Shown here: positions 10,794-19,786 of the stretch, piece by piece
How positions within the stretch are numbered: position 1 is the first letter of the stretch
Layout: each line of letters starts with the position of its first letter
Translations under genes and position numbers: made by a program
The notes under the pieces: model-generated
Told to the model about the DNA's origin: nothing
The model's input: the letters and a program-made list of their open reading frames with translations, nothing else
The model's database searches: none
Origin: Pyropia yezoensis
Lineage: Eukaryota; Rhodophyta; Bangiophyceae; Bangiales; Bangiaceae
DNA: 64,000 nt
Assembly (NCBI GenBank): GCA_009829735.1
Contig: CM020620.1
Location: 6,836,545 to 6,900,544, forward strand
Direction: 5' to 3'

Positions 10794-10938
10794 TAGTTGG
10801 ATGCAAGGAGGGTGAGGGTCTTGGGAGAAGCGAGGAGGGAAGAGGCGGAGAGAAGGGTTGCTCGAGCGGGTGCTTGTTTTCCTTGATTGCTCCATGCTTG
10901 CATTGCGTGTTCTCCTTGATATACCCGTTCCCTTCTTC
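10794..10938. other. Spacer between convergent antisense ORF and pol of element A
   Basis: 145 bp separating the 3' ends of two convergent ORFs. The first half is purine-rich on the plus strand (GGAGGGAAGAGGCGGAGAGAAGGG). It must hold both transcript ends if both are transcribed. Confidence 0.5.
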
Positions 10939-13900
10939 TCAATCCTCTTGTTCCGCATCCGTTGCGGGTGAGCTCGTCTCGTCCCGAGGGTCTTGGTTGG
11001 CCCCGTCCTCTTGGTCCTCCTCCGTGTCCGACTCCAGAATCTTGCCGGCTCTGGCCACGGGAGTGCCCTCAATCCCGTTCCGACGCGTGTAGGCACAGAC
11101 GTCCGCGATGGGTAGCCGGTTTGAGGGTTCCCATGTATCATCTGCTGGGTTAAAACCGAACCAGCGTACTCGCAGGTACAGGCGTCCATCTCTCCAGGCA
11201 TGGTCGACAAACTTGACGTAGACAAATTCCCGACCTTCTTCTTGGGATAGCCAGGGTATCGCAGTCCGCTTACGCCGGGTCAAGTCCCGTTGGCTTGGCG
11301 GTGGAGCTCGGGTGACATGGTCGCTGCTCACCCGGTACGGAGAGCCATCCACGTCTAGAAGGAAGGTCCAGCCATCCGTATTGAGAATCTCATAAGGTCC
11401 ATCCGTCTTAGAGTCCAGCTTCCCCCGGGTCTTGCTATGGTTGTCCACAAAAACCCAGTCGCCACCACCCAGTTCCTTGTTCTTTTCCCGGACACACTTG
11501 TCATAGTCCCGCTTGTATCGCTCCTGGGTCTTTGAGATTGACTCCTTGACTCTTGGGAGCAGGAGCTTTAGTTGTTCCAGGAACTCATCCTTTGCCTTGG
11601 GACCTGACTTCAGTGCAGGCTGGAGACCATCCGGTATTCTTTCCAGGGAGAAGTTGGTCAGCCGCCTTGGGGTGACAAAGTCGAGTGGAGCGACTCCCGT
11701 TGTCCGGTGAACTCGGGAGTTGTAGGCTAGAGTGAGGACAGCCAGGAGCTCGTCCCAGTCTTCTTGGTGCTCCTCCACGTAGTGCCGTAGCATGTCCACT
11801 AGGGTCCGGTTGAATCGTTCCACCTGGCCGTTCGTTTGAGGGTGGTACGTCGTGGTGTACAAGTTCTTGATGCCCATCAGGTCACAGACTCCTTGGAAGA
11901 ACAGGGATGCAAACTGGGGACCGTTGTCGGTTAAGACGGAGTCTGGAGGGCCATAGGCAGCTATCCAGTACTCGCAGAAGGCCGACGTGACATCCAGAGC
12001 CGTGATGGTTCTCAACGGGATTGCTCGAGTGAACTTGGAGAACCGGTCACAAATGATGAGCAGGTATATGTTGCCACTGGAGGTCTCAGGTAGGGGCCCC
12101 AGGATGTCCATGCTTAAGCTTGCAAAGGGCTCCGCCGCAGGGAATAGGCGTAGCTTAGAAGTCTTCTTCCTCTGGGACAACCGGTTCCTTGCACAAGAAA
12201 TACAAGCCTCCAGGCACTTATGGACGTCACTGGCCATGGTTTCCCAGTAATAATGTCGTCTCATGGAAGCATACATCCGATTGATACCAGGATGTCCGGC
12301 CTGGGGAGACGAGTGCTCCAGGCGTAGGATGTCAGTCCGTAGGCTCCGGGGTACGTAGACTTGAGTTGCCCCATCGAAGGGTGACACCCGTACCAGGAGT
12401 CCGTCTGTAGACTCGGAGAAGCGACTGTTCCGGTTCAGGTCCATTTGGTGGCGAAGCTCCAAGCATTGAGGGTCCGTCAATTGTGCCTCCAGCATCCGGT
12501 GAATGGTTACCGGTTGATGAGCGTCAGGTGTCTCGTACAGGGGAGCGTGCCAGCCACGTCCGACATTCGGGAGGATGAAGCAAGGTATTTCCTCCGGGAT
12601 AGGACCGGTATCGGCTGCAGGAGTCTCCAGCCGGGACATGGTGTCGGCGCAGTGGTGCTCCCTCCCTGCTCTGGTGCACACCTTGTACTTGAACTCCGAA
12701 AGGCGTAGGCGCCACCGGGCGACCCTTCCTTGACTGCTGTCCATGCATAGCAGCCACCTTAGACTGGCGTGGTCCGTCCGGATGAGGAACTCTTGTCCTT
12801 CAAGATATGGACGTAACAGGAAGCAAGCCCAGACGACCGCCAAGCACTCGCGCTCGGTCGTGGAATAGTTCTTCTCGGCTGGAGTCAAGACGCGACTGTA
12901 GTAGCCTATCGGGAGGAAGTGCCCATCAGGTTGCTGCTGGAGTAGTGAGCACCCCACCTGGACGCCACAGGCGTCAGTCTCCAGAACAAACTGACCCTCC
13001 CGCTTGGGTAACGCCAGTACTGGGGTGGTGGTCAGGCGCTTCTTGAGCTCTTCGAAGGCTGCTGTCTGCTTCTCGTCGAACACCGGGAGTTGTGCTGGAA
13101 GCTTCTTGCTAGTAAGCTTGGTCAAGGGCCGGGCAATCAGAGCGTAGTCTCGTACGAACCGGCGGTAGACGTTGCACATACCCAGGAAGCTCTTGAGTTC
13201 CGTCTGGGTTTTAGGTTGCCGTGCATGCCGGAGGGCCTTGATGTTCTTCTCGTTGACTCGGAGCTCCCCCGGACTCAGCACGTGCCCCAGGTACTCCACC
13301 TCAGTCTCAAACAGGTGGCACTTCTCGGCCTTGAGGGTAACTCCAGCCTTGGACAGGAGGGCCAGGACCTCTCGAAGGTGCTCCAGGTGTTCCGCTGGGG
13401 TCTTGGAGAAAACAATGATGTCGTCCAGGTAGACCAAACATGTTCTCCACCTTAGCCCCGACAGGATGATGTCGATGGCTCTCTGGAAGGTTGCCGGAGC
13501 ATTAGTGAGACCAAAAGGGAGACGCTTGCACCGGAATAGTCCCAGGTGGCACGTGAAGGTAGTCTTGTCCTTGTCCTCGTCAGCCAGAGGGATCTGCCAG
13601 TAACCGGCATTACAATCCAGCGTCGAGAAGAGGGTGGCATCACCAAGAAAGTCGAGGCAATCATCCATCCGGGGTATCGGGTATACATCCTTGACTGTCA
13701 TCTCGTTCAGGCGTCTGTAGTCAACGCAGAAACGGAAGTGACCGCCAGGTTTCGGGACGACTACCACCGGGAAAGCCCACTCGCCATCAGACGGCTCGAT
13801 AACATCCATCTTGAGCATCTTGTTAACCTGCTTCTCAATCTCATCCCGGCGATGAGGTCCAGCCCGGTATGGGTGCATGTGCACTGGTTTGGCATCTGGC

Positions 13901-15039
13901 TTGAGTTGAATCCGGTGTAGGGTGGCGTCCATCTTGCCCAGCTCTCCAGACCACAGGTGCCGATATTCCTGGAGAAGCTTCTCCAGTGCCTCCTTCAAGT
14001 CGGGAGGGACGTTTTCTTGGTTGACCTTCGGCATCCCGGGCGGTGCTTGTTCGGGCTTCGGAGTAGTACGGCCAGCCTGCTCTTGTTCCGGAGATACGTC
14101 TAAGGCCGTCAAGTTGGATGCCAGCTCTTGTTGCAGGTTGAAGAGGTCTTCCTTGCTCATGGCGCGGGCGGACCCCCGGTAAGGCTCTGCTGTACCAACT
14201 CGAGTGCCCTTGGCGAGGGTTATTGGCTTCCGGCTCACGTTGACGATCAGCACCGAGAACGGGGTGTGCCTCTCCACCTTCTTGTGGTGTCCGTGGGCTA
14301 GGTATAATCGGTGTTTCGCCAGAAATTCCTTGCGTCCGTAGATCAGGCATTGACCTGCAGTCCGGGTCGTGACTTGAACCTTGGTCTCCGAGCGAGGAGG
14401 TAGGAGCACCGGTTTGATGAGGGTCAAGGTAGAGGGTGGGATGCGTTCCTTCTGGTTCTTGGCCACACGAACCTTGGTGTCCAGGTGCTCCAGCACTGGT
14501 GACACAAACCCATGGTTGAACTGCACCTTTCCTTCTCCGGGTAGGATGCTCTTGACATGCTGCTTCTGGAAGTCCCAGCCTAGGATGAGGGGGACTGATA
14601 AGGTCTTGACTACTAGAAAGGGAAAAAGCATTGGTTCATTGTTGACATAGATGGCGACGGGAAGACGGCCAAGCGGTCGTAGGGTTTGACCTGATGCGTC
14701 TACAATCCGGGTCTTGGTAGGCGCTCTCCAGGCATGTCGACGCCAGCCCGGAGGTAACAGGTTCTCAGTGATGACGCTTGGTCCGGCTCCCGTGTCGACC
14801 ACCGGCGTAACAGCTTGGGGGAGGCTATCCCCCACACGCATACGAGCATTAATCTTGAGGTTTTCCTTACGCAGGACGAGCAAGGTCCCCTTGAACAAAC
14901 AGGGTGTCCAGGCGGCTACCGGTTGAGCAGGTAACTGCCGTCCTTTCTCCCGGCACGCAAGGGGAGAACAGGTAGAAGTACCCTGCCGTTGGAGATTCGG
15001 GAAGACACTTGGGGAGAGCGCCTGCCCTACTCGTTTCCC
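10939..15039 (-). CDS. pol: Element A Pol polyprotein (PR-RT-RNaseH-IN-chromodomain), in the -1 frame from gag
   Basis: The frame is open from the slippery GGGAAAC at 15039-15033, overlaps the gag end by about 13 nt, and has no early ATG, so expression as Gag-Pol is likely. Domains in order: aspartic protease (VVDTGAGPSVITENL); reverse transcriptase with FCVDYRRLN, NAPATFQRAID and the active site YLDDIIVF; RNase H (LETDACGVQVGCSL, TERECLAVVWA); integrase with the H..H C..C zinc domain (HPGINRMY, CLEACISCARNR) and the catalytic triad in SMDILGPLP, LTDNGPQFAS and NGQVERFNRT. The C-terminus (FVYVKFVDHAW, LRVRWFGFNPADDTWEP) resembles a chromodomain, as in chromoviruses, which use it for chromatin targeting. 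All key residues are present. Including the frameshift overlap it is about 1,366 residues, normal for the group. Confidence 0.95.
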   Translation of the reverse strand, partial: GKRVGQALSPSVFPNLQRQGTSTCSPLACREKGRQLPAQPVAAWTPCLFKGTLLVLRKENLKINARMRVGDSLPQAVTPVVDTGAGPSVITENLLPPGWRRHAWRAPTKTRIVDASGQTLRPLGRLPVAIYVNNEPMLFPFLVVKTLSVPLILGWDFQKQHVKSILPGEGKVQFNHGFVSPVLEHLDTKVRVAKNQKERIPPSTLTLIKPVLLPPRSETKVQVTTRTAGQCLIYGRKEFLAKHRLYLAHGHHKKVERHTPFSVLIVNVSRKPITLAKGTRVGTAEPYRGSARAMSKEDLFNLQQELASNLTALDVSPEQEQAGRTTPKPEQAPPGMPKVNQENVPPDLKEALEKLLQEYRHLWSGELGKMDATLHRIQLKPDAKPVHMHPYRAGPHRRDEIEKQVNKMLKMDVIEPSDGEWAFPVVVVPKPGGHFRFCVDYRRLNEMTVKDVYPIPRMDDCLDFLGDATLFSTLDCNAGYWQIPLADEDKDKTTFTCHLGLFRCKRLPFGLTNAPATFQRAIDIILSGLRWRTCLVYLDDIIVFSKTPAEHLEHLREVLALLSKAGVTLKAEKCHLFETEVEYLGHVLSPGELRVNEKNIKALRHARQPKTQTELKSFLGMCNVYRRFVRDYALIARPLTKLTSKKLPAQLPVFDEKQTAAFEELKKRLTTTPVLALPKREGQFVLETDACGVQVGCSLLQQQPDGHFLPIGYYSRVLTPAEKNYSTTERECLAVVWACFLLRPYLEGQEFLIRTDHASLRWLLCMDSSQGRVARWRLRLSEFKYKVCTRAGREHHCADTMSRLETPAADTGPIPEEIPCFILPNVGRGWHAPLYETPDAHQPVTIHRMLEAQLTDPQCLELRHQMDLNRNSRFSESTDGLLVRVSPFDGATQVYVPRSLRTDILRLEHSSPQAGHPGINRMYASMRRHYYWETMASDVHKCLEACISCARNRLSQRKKTSKLRLFPAAEPFASLSMDILGPLPETSSGNIYLLIICDRFSKFTRAIPLRTITALDVTSAFCEYWIAAYGPPDSVLTDNGPQFASLFFQGVCDLMGIKNLYTTTYHPQTNGQVERFNRTLVDMLRHYVEEHQEDWDELLAVLTLAYNSRVHRTTGVAPLDFVTPRRLTNFSLERIPDGLQPALKSGPKAKDEFLEQLKLLLPRVKESISKTQERYKRDYDKCVREKNKELGGGDWVFVDNHSKTRGKLDSKTDGPYEILNTDGWTFLLDVDGSPYRVSSDHVTRAPPPSQRDLTRRKRTAIPWLSQEEGREFVYVKFVDHAWRDGRLYLRVRWFGFNPADDTWEPSNRLPIADVCAYTRRNGIEGTPVARAGKILESDTEEDQEDGANQDPRDETSSPATDAEQED

Positions 15040-16787
15040 GGCTCCGAGGAGTCCTTAGAGGTTTCGGTCTCCAGGTCAAAGTCCGTAGGAGCTTCCCTTG
15101 CCAGAGCCTCCGTGATGCTCTGTAAGGTTGCCACTCGGATGGCATGTACCTGTGCCTTGTCCATCTTGGAGGGTGCCCGCCGGTCAGCCCAGTTGACCGC
15201 CTTTGCAAACACCAGTCCTTGACGCTTGAGTTTCTCCTGGAGATCCTCGGGAATGGTCGGGCACTGGTAGGACATATGATCCTCCTTCTGGCACAGCCAG
15301 CAAGACCGGAACCGCTGGTTCCTGATCTGCTTGGGGGCGACCAGGGAAGGTTGCTCCTTAGAAACGAAGCCGCCCCACTTGTCCCTTGACTCCATGGGTG
15401 AGGCCTCGCCAACTGCGAGTACCGGTACAGGGTTATCACCTCCCTTATACTTGTCGGGTCCGGGACGAACTCGCGACAACGGCTTGGGGGTTGATACCAT
15501 AGGAGCCTGGAGGGCCTTGGCTTGCCGGTGCTTGCCCTGGGTATAGGCCATCAACTGCTGGAAGGTATGTTCTTGATGTTCCTGGTTGTAGTTCTCCGCA
15601 TCCACTTGAAGATATTCAGGAAGCCCTTCCGAGAAGATCATCTTGAGCCTGTCCTCGGGGTAAACGTTGCCACAAGCATCGCTCATCTCCCGGACACGAC
15701 GGGCGAACGCCTCTGGAGTCTCTTGTCTCTCCATGGTTGCCCGGTTCAGCCTACCGACTGCCTTACGCAGGGAGTCCGCGTCTGCGTAGTTGGACAGGAG
15801 CCAGTTGACCGCCTCCGGATAACTCGCGACGGTACGTCCAACAATGTGCCCGGCAGAGTCTGGTAGAACCTGTGCAAACCGCTGTTCCGCTTCTCCGGTC
15901 ATGAAGTTAACCAGGAGATAGAGAGCCTTGCCCTCGGACACATCGTTGTCATTGCATGCCTTGACAAACCGGCGCAGGAAGGCAAAGATAAGCGCCGGTC
16001 TCTTCCCGGAAAACTTAGGATGCCCCCCAAAGCTCGGCTGCATTCGCCGGTTCAGGGATGCCATCTTCTTGGCCATCTTCCGGGTGTAACCTTGGTCTTG
16101 GTTCTCCAGCCGGTAGTTACCCCAATACGTGACCTTGTTCAGGGTGGCATCTCCCACTTGGTGGGCAGGGAAGTCGAACTCGACTAGCCTGCGCCGGGTA
16201 GGACCGGGAGATGCATCCCAGTCATATCCCTCCTCAGAGCTGGAGGAACTGGTCTCGCTGGTGCTAGAGCGGCGGCGACGACGCCGACGCCTACGGCTGC
16301 TCCGGTCACCGGTCTTGGAGCTCCCCGCCCCATAGGACGCAAGGGGAGGAAAAGCTTGGCCGGTCCCAGGAGTCGAAGTCTCAGGAAGACCCGTAGAACC
16401 AGTCATAGCGGTGCCCCTGGCACTGCTAGTGCCCACAGGAAGAGGTGTATACACCCAGCTGCCATGGGTGGGTCCAGGAGTAAACACACCAGGGGCTATC
16501 CCTGGAGGTTGAAGAGTAGAACCGACAGGAGGGAGACGTCTGCTGCGAGCGGACTCAAACGCCGTTGACCCCGGGGTGGCTCCCACAGGAGGAACAGCCG
16601 GAGGAACGGGAGCAGGCGGTACTTGGCCGCCTGTAGACTCCAGTCCACTACCGGATGTCACGCCCAGGTCTGCTTCACCCGTAGGGAGAACGCCGGGTTG
16701 GGCACCGTCCCCCGCGGTGACCAGGGATGCGTCAAGGGACGCGGGGTCTACCCCTTCGGGCACCGTCGTGCCAGGGAGGGTAGCCAT
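15027..16787 (-). CDS. gag: Element A Gag, 586 aa, with CCHC zinc knuckle
   Basis: ATG at 16787 (MATLPGTTVPEGVDP). The first 150 residues are Pro/Gly/Thr-rich. A basic and Ser-rich block follows (RRRRRRRRRSSTSETSSSS), then a capsid-like helical region (residues about 240-420: ALIFAFLRRFVKACNDNDVSEGKALYLL, ATMERQETPEAFARRVREMSD). A single zinc knuckle, CWLCQKEDHMSYQC (CX2CX4HX4C), typical of nucleocapsids that package RNA, lies near residue 500. The ORF ends GNE-stop, encoded by GGGAAACGAGTAG, so the slippery heptamer sits one codon before the stop. Confidence 0.95.
   Translation of the reverse strand: MATLPGTTVPEGVDPASLDASLVTAGDGAQPGVLPTGEADLGVTSGSGLESTGGQVPPAPVPPAVPPVGATPGSTAFESARSRRLPPVGSTLQPPGIAPGVFTPGPTHGSWVYTPLPVGTSSARGTAMTGSTGLPETSTPGTGQAFPPLASYGAGSSKTGDRSSRRRRRRRRRSSTSETSSSSSEEGYDWDASPGPTRRRLVEFDFPAHQVGDATLNKVTYWGNYRLENQDQGYTRKMAKKMASLNRRMQPSFGGHPKFSGKRPALIFAFLRRFVKACNDNDVSEGKALYLLVNFMTGEAEQRFAQVLPDSAGHIVGRTVASYPEAVNWLLSNYADADSLRKAVGRLNRATMERQETPEAFARRVREMSDACGNVYPEDRLKMIFSEGLPEYLQVDAENYNQEHQEHTFQQLMAYTQGKHRQAKALQAPMVSTPKPLSRVRPGPDKYKGGDNPVPVLAVGEASPMESRDKWGGFVSKEQPSLVAPKQIRNQRFRSCWLCQKEDHMSYQCPTIPEDLQEKLKRQGLVFAKAVNWADRRAPSKMDKAQVHAIRVATLQSITEALAREAPTDFDLETETSKDSSEPGNE
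15033..15039 (-). promoter_or_regulatory. Candidate -1 ribosomal frameshift site GGGAAAC (element A)
   Basis: Minus-strand GGGAAAC in the gag frame (G GGA AAC), followed by GAG and the TAG stop. A -1 slip gives GGG AAA CGA GTA and enters the open pol frame. The heptamer fits the X XXY YYZ rule and is used in known retroviral gag-pro frameshifts. It is identical at all six junctions in the window. Confidence 0.75.
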
Positions 16788-16975
16788 GTTGGTCTCTTGA
16801 CAGCCACAGTCCAGTTACCTGCGTGTCCAAAGATCGCAAGACCACAAGAGAGGGGTTGGAGAGCCAGGAATGGGGTTCCCGTGAACGGGTGCAAATAATT
16901 CCCAAACCACAGAAAAAGACAGAATAGGAACAACGCAACCGCTGCTCCCAAATGTCTCTTCTCAAACACTCCAAT

Positions 16976-16992
16976 CCCCTGCTGCTCCACCA
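16976..16992 (-). other. Element A primer-binding site
   Basis: Minus-strand TGGTGGAGCAGCAGGGG starts 4 nt inside the 5' LTR. The TGG start fits complementarity to a tRNA CCA end. The implied tRNA 3' end reads CCCCUGCUGCUCCACCA. Confidence 0.8.
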
Positions 16993-16996
16993 AATA

Positions 16997-17568
16997 TGTG
17001 GTATAAAACTCGATCCTCTCAGACACGTGTCAATATCCCTCGGGGGAAAGGGACAGGTAACGCAGAAAGGGGAACTACGAGAATGGTATGCCTGTTGCCT
17101 CACGTGCCTGCTTGCAGGGCAAACAGATACGCACGGTAGTGCACACGGGGAAGAGGAAAGCAAACGCGCAGTTGTCTTTTTCCCTGAGGGCGCGGGCCGA
17201 GGGCGCCTCGCTGTCCCTCTTAACGTGCATCTGGGGGAACCCCGGCACGTTGGCCCGGTAGCCCCCCCATAACCCCGAGTGGCCCCGACCCGAGTCTAAC
17301 CTCGTCAGGTCGGGGGCCACTATCACTACTAATTCTATTCCCACTCACTAATCTCACACTCAAATTCTCTCAAATCAAGTCCCTCGCAAATATGCAAAAA
17401 CACATCAGAAATCCCTCTCTCGCGTGTGGATAGCGTAGTCCACCGCATCCCAGTGCCGGGCACGGGCCACGGCCGCCAACCATCGCCACACGGCGGGCGT
17501 GTTCTGGCACCTGGTGCCCTCTGGTTGCAGTCCCGGGTCGGCGCCAAGTCGGGGCCAGGGATGCTACA
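16997..17568 (-). repeat. Element A 5' LTR (right)
   Basis: 572-bp direct repeat of 7917-8488 with TG...CA termini. In the coding orientation it lies upstream of gag, so it should carry the promoter and transcription start. Confidence 0.95.
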
Positions 17569-17573
17569 GGTAG
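17569..17573. other. Target-site duplication of element A, right copy (GGTAG)
   Basis: Second copy of the 5-bp duplication; see 7912-7916. Confidence 0.95.
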
Positions 17574-17734
17574 GGCGTCGACAAACTCCTGCATGAAGGC
17601 ACTCGCCCGGTATACTCACCGGAGAGCGAACTCAATGCCCAGCGTCTTGAGGTACCTGTGGCGGGTGGCCGTTACGGCCAGTGACTCGAGCTCGTGGCCC
17701 AGCGCCTGGGCCACCGCCGAGTCCCCGACCGTCT
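17574..17734 (-). pseudogene. Fanzor-like gene remnant, middle segment between two insertions
   Basis: The host sequence between elements A and B1. Read on the minus strand in frame with the N-terminal segment, it gives AQALGHELESLAVTATRHRY and then LGIEFALR before an in-frame TGA at 17616-17618. The frame continues as ASAFMQEFVDALP into the segment left of element A. TGA is followed by GTAT, so CGGTGAGTAT also resembles a splice donor. An intron ending at the nearest in-phase AG would be only 18 nt, so a CGA to TGA nonsense change is the simpler reading. It is the bridge that proves the two flanking segments belong to one gene. Confidence 0.7.
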
Positions 17735-18203
17735 TGTGGCAGTATTGACCCCCAGGTAGGGGGGCAACACGTGCCATGCAAGGGGCGGCAGGCCACTAGC
17801 CTGATCCGTTCCTCCCCCTGCATTTGGGTCCATATTCCCTAAGTTTGGGATAGTTAGCTTAGTAGTAAATCCAACTTGGATTTGAGGGTTTTCTGCATTC
17901 ATCGTCTTGAATTTTCGTGTGGCCCGGTGGGCAGGTGCTGGGGTGGGAGATTCTGAGTGGCGAGATTCTGAGGGGACCCTGGGGGGATAAGGGGAGGGAC
18001 AGCGGGGCTTGGCCCTGCGTCCCCGTCCCGACCAAGAAACTGTTGGACCACACACCATCCTCTTGTTTGTCAGTGGGGGGTTTGCCCCACAACAGGGACA
18101 GAGTGTGTGCGACTTGCACTTCTTCCGGTTCCCCCGACACGGGAGGCAGCCCTTGTACACCGCCCCAACTTGGGTGTCGTGTGTGCGAGTGGTTTTTGCC
18201 ACA
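17735..18203 (+). repeat. Element B1 5' LTR
   Basis: TGTGGCAGTATTGACC...TTTTTGCCACA, matched by 37226-37694 and, inverted, by 45862-46329; a diverged relative is 42933-43403. The left flank CGTCT is the target duplication. Confidence 0.95.
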
Positions 18204-18205
18204 TT

Positions 18206-18222
18206 TGGTGGAGCAGCAGGGG
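18206..18222 (+). other. Element B1 primer-binding site
   Basis: TGGTGGAGCAGCAGGGG two bases after the LTR. It matches the element A, C and E sites exactly. Confidence 0.85.
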
Positions 18223-18322
18223 ACAGAGGTAAACTTTACCTCCGGGTGCACCCGGGTGTAGGGGGCCCTCTGTCTCAGAGGAACGGTGGACTTGGACCGT
18301 GTCATACGGATCGTCAGCCAAC

Positions 18323-18859
18323 ATGGCTAGTTCGGACCCCCCGTCGTCCGGGGAGTACACGGGTGACGCACGTACTTCAGTGCCTTTGAATACTGGTGAG
18401 ACACAGGTGGGTTTACCTGGGGTCGCAGAGGGACTGGAGGTCCCTCAAGCCAGCAGGACTGGAAGTGCGGGCGGGCAACAGGCCACCCCGACACAGTCGG
18501 GAGTTCACTCGGGTGACACTTCTGATGTGGGTGGGCCGAAGTCTGGCCACCGTGTGGTACACTCAACGGGAACGTCCCAAGGGGTGAGGACTGTCCCCGC
18601 GGGTTCCACTCGGGTTGGAGCCAACTTTGGCTTGGAGCCGTCGCCAACTAGGCTCTGGGAGGACGGCGGACCTCCGTTGGTCGGCGATGGGCTCGCGCCC
18701 ATGCCCCCGGTTGAGACCCCTGAGGAACGTGGTTACCCCTCAGGTGGACTCCCGGAGGCGGACCGAGACTCAACTGGAGTCGTCAATCCACTCCTCGCGG
18801 AATCTGTCCGTCGGGAGGCGACCAATGTGTTGCGGCAGACTTTGCCGGACCTGGTGGTC
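18323..18859 (+). pseudogene. gag: Element B1 gag, 5' part (cut by element C)
   Basis: ATG at 18323 (MASSDPPSSGEYTGDAR), the same start as in element E (MAGSNPPSSGEYTGEA). The N-terminus is Gly/Thr/Pro-rich and ends helically at ESVRREATNVLRQTLPDL. The codons CTG GTG GTC at 18851-18859 run into the left LTR of element C. The frame resumes at 29440 after element C, in the correct phase. Confidence 0.9.
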
Positions 18860-19223
18860 TGTAGCACAATAGGGTATCCGCTACACGTCCACTCTCAGGG
18901 AACACTCACCACGGGGGATCGGCACCAACGTCACCGGGAGGCCAAGGTTGCTGTCCTTGGAGCGCAAGCCACGGGACCAAGATGGGAGCCCAAATGGGAG
19001 GGGTTTGTTGTTCTACCTTGGCCGGCGGTGGATTCGCCGCCGGCCCCCTCGTTATAAACCCTCGGAGACACTACTAACTACCCTCCACCCCAAGATGCAA
19101 GTCCTGCTGGTCATGCGTAACTTATAGATACCGTGACCAGTACGGACTCCCAAATGAAAAGTTAAGGGTTAGAAGTAGCCCCCCTAATATTAGGGTCACA
19201 ATACGGACAACCATATTGCTACA
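18860..19223 (-). repeat. Element C 3' LTR (left)
   Basis: TGTAGCACAATAGGG...CATATTGCTACA. It contains TTATAAAC at about 19054; the 5' copy reads TTAGAAAC there. It is followed by TATCCCCCCCTT, the complement of an AAGGGGGGGATA polypurine tract. Confidence 0.95.
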
Positions 19224-19786
19224 TATCCCCCCCTTAGATTCGGCCCGTCCTCGGGTCGAGTTGCATTCGGGGTTCCGAATGTAAGTGGGTCGCGTGACCG
19301 TTTACCAGTCGGGTGGGGCTTTGCGCCCTGTCGCGACAGACACCACTTTTCGAGGTTGTCTGAGAGGGGTGCCCCCCTTTGTGTGGTACACACACGATCC
19401 GTTTTCCGGACCGTTAAATTCCCGATGCGGGTTTCTGTGCACGACCCCCCTTTCCGAGGGGTGGTGCAAGCGGATCCGCCACCAGGCGTCTGGTGGTAGG
19501 GGGGCCCCTCTCGTGTGGACGATTGAGTGGGGGGCGGTTGGGGGTGACCCCCCTTGATTACCCCGTGTGGGGGGGGCGTGGCTCCGGTCCAGGTGCCTGG
19601 GTGGAGCGCCCTCGTAGCTCGGCTGGCGTGGGTCGTCCCGCGCTGCCGTATCGCTCGTGCTGAGCTGTGTGGTTATAAGCGCGGGTGCCCGCGCTTCCCT
19701 GGCTCGTCCGCGCGAGCGTTCCTTGTACCGGGTCGAGCCGGCCTCGGCTTTTCTGCACGGGGCGCCCCTGCTACCCCGGTTTCACC
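19224..19786 (+). promoter_or_regulatory. Structured leader/promoter region of the element C antisense ORF
   Basis: 563 bp between the 3' LTR and the antisense ATG, without a gene. It contains several inverted repeats: GATCCGTTTTCCGGACC, CCCCTTTCCGAGGGG, GCGGATCCGC, CCACCAGGCGTCTGGTGG. At 19671-19696 a TATA-like TTATAAG overlaps a perfect dyad with 9-nt arms (AAGCGCGGG, TG, CCCGCGCTT) about 90 bp before the ATG. Element D keeps that dyad exactly (53772-53791) and the CCACCAGG stem in altered form, although nearby sequence has indels. A promoter role is inferred from position. Confidence 0.45.

Larger units (their letters stand above)
7917..17568 (-). mobile_element. Element A: complete Ty3/Gypsy chromovirus-like LTR retrotransposon
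   Basis: A 9,652-bp element in minus orientation inside the Fanzor-like gene. It has 572-bp LTRs at both ends with no difference that I could find, a GGTAG target duplication, a PBS next to the right (5') LTR, and a purine tract (AGGGAGGGAGCTA on the minus strand) next to the left (3') LTR. It carries gag, pol in the -1 frame, and a third ORF on the opposite strand. All catalytic motifs of pol look intact. Identical LTRs and undamaged ORFs imply a recent, possibly still autonomous insertion, the youngest event that can be dated here. Confidence 0.95.

Noticed and set aside
17605-17618. Splice donor CGGTGAGTAT in the Fanzor-like frame
   Set aside because: The only acceptor that keeps the frame would give an 18-nt intron; a single nonsense change explains the site better. 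It is kept as an alternative in the feature text.
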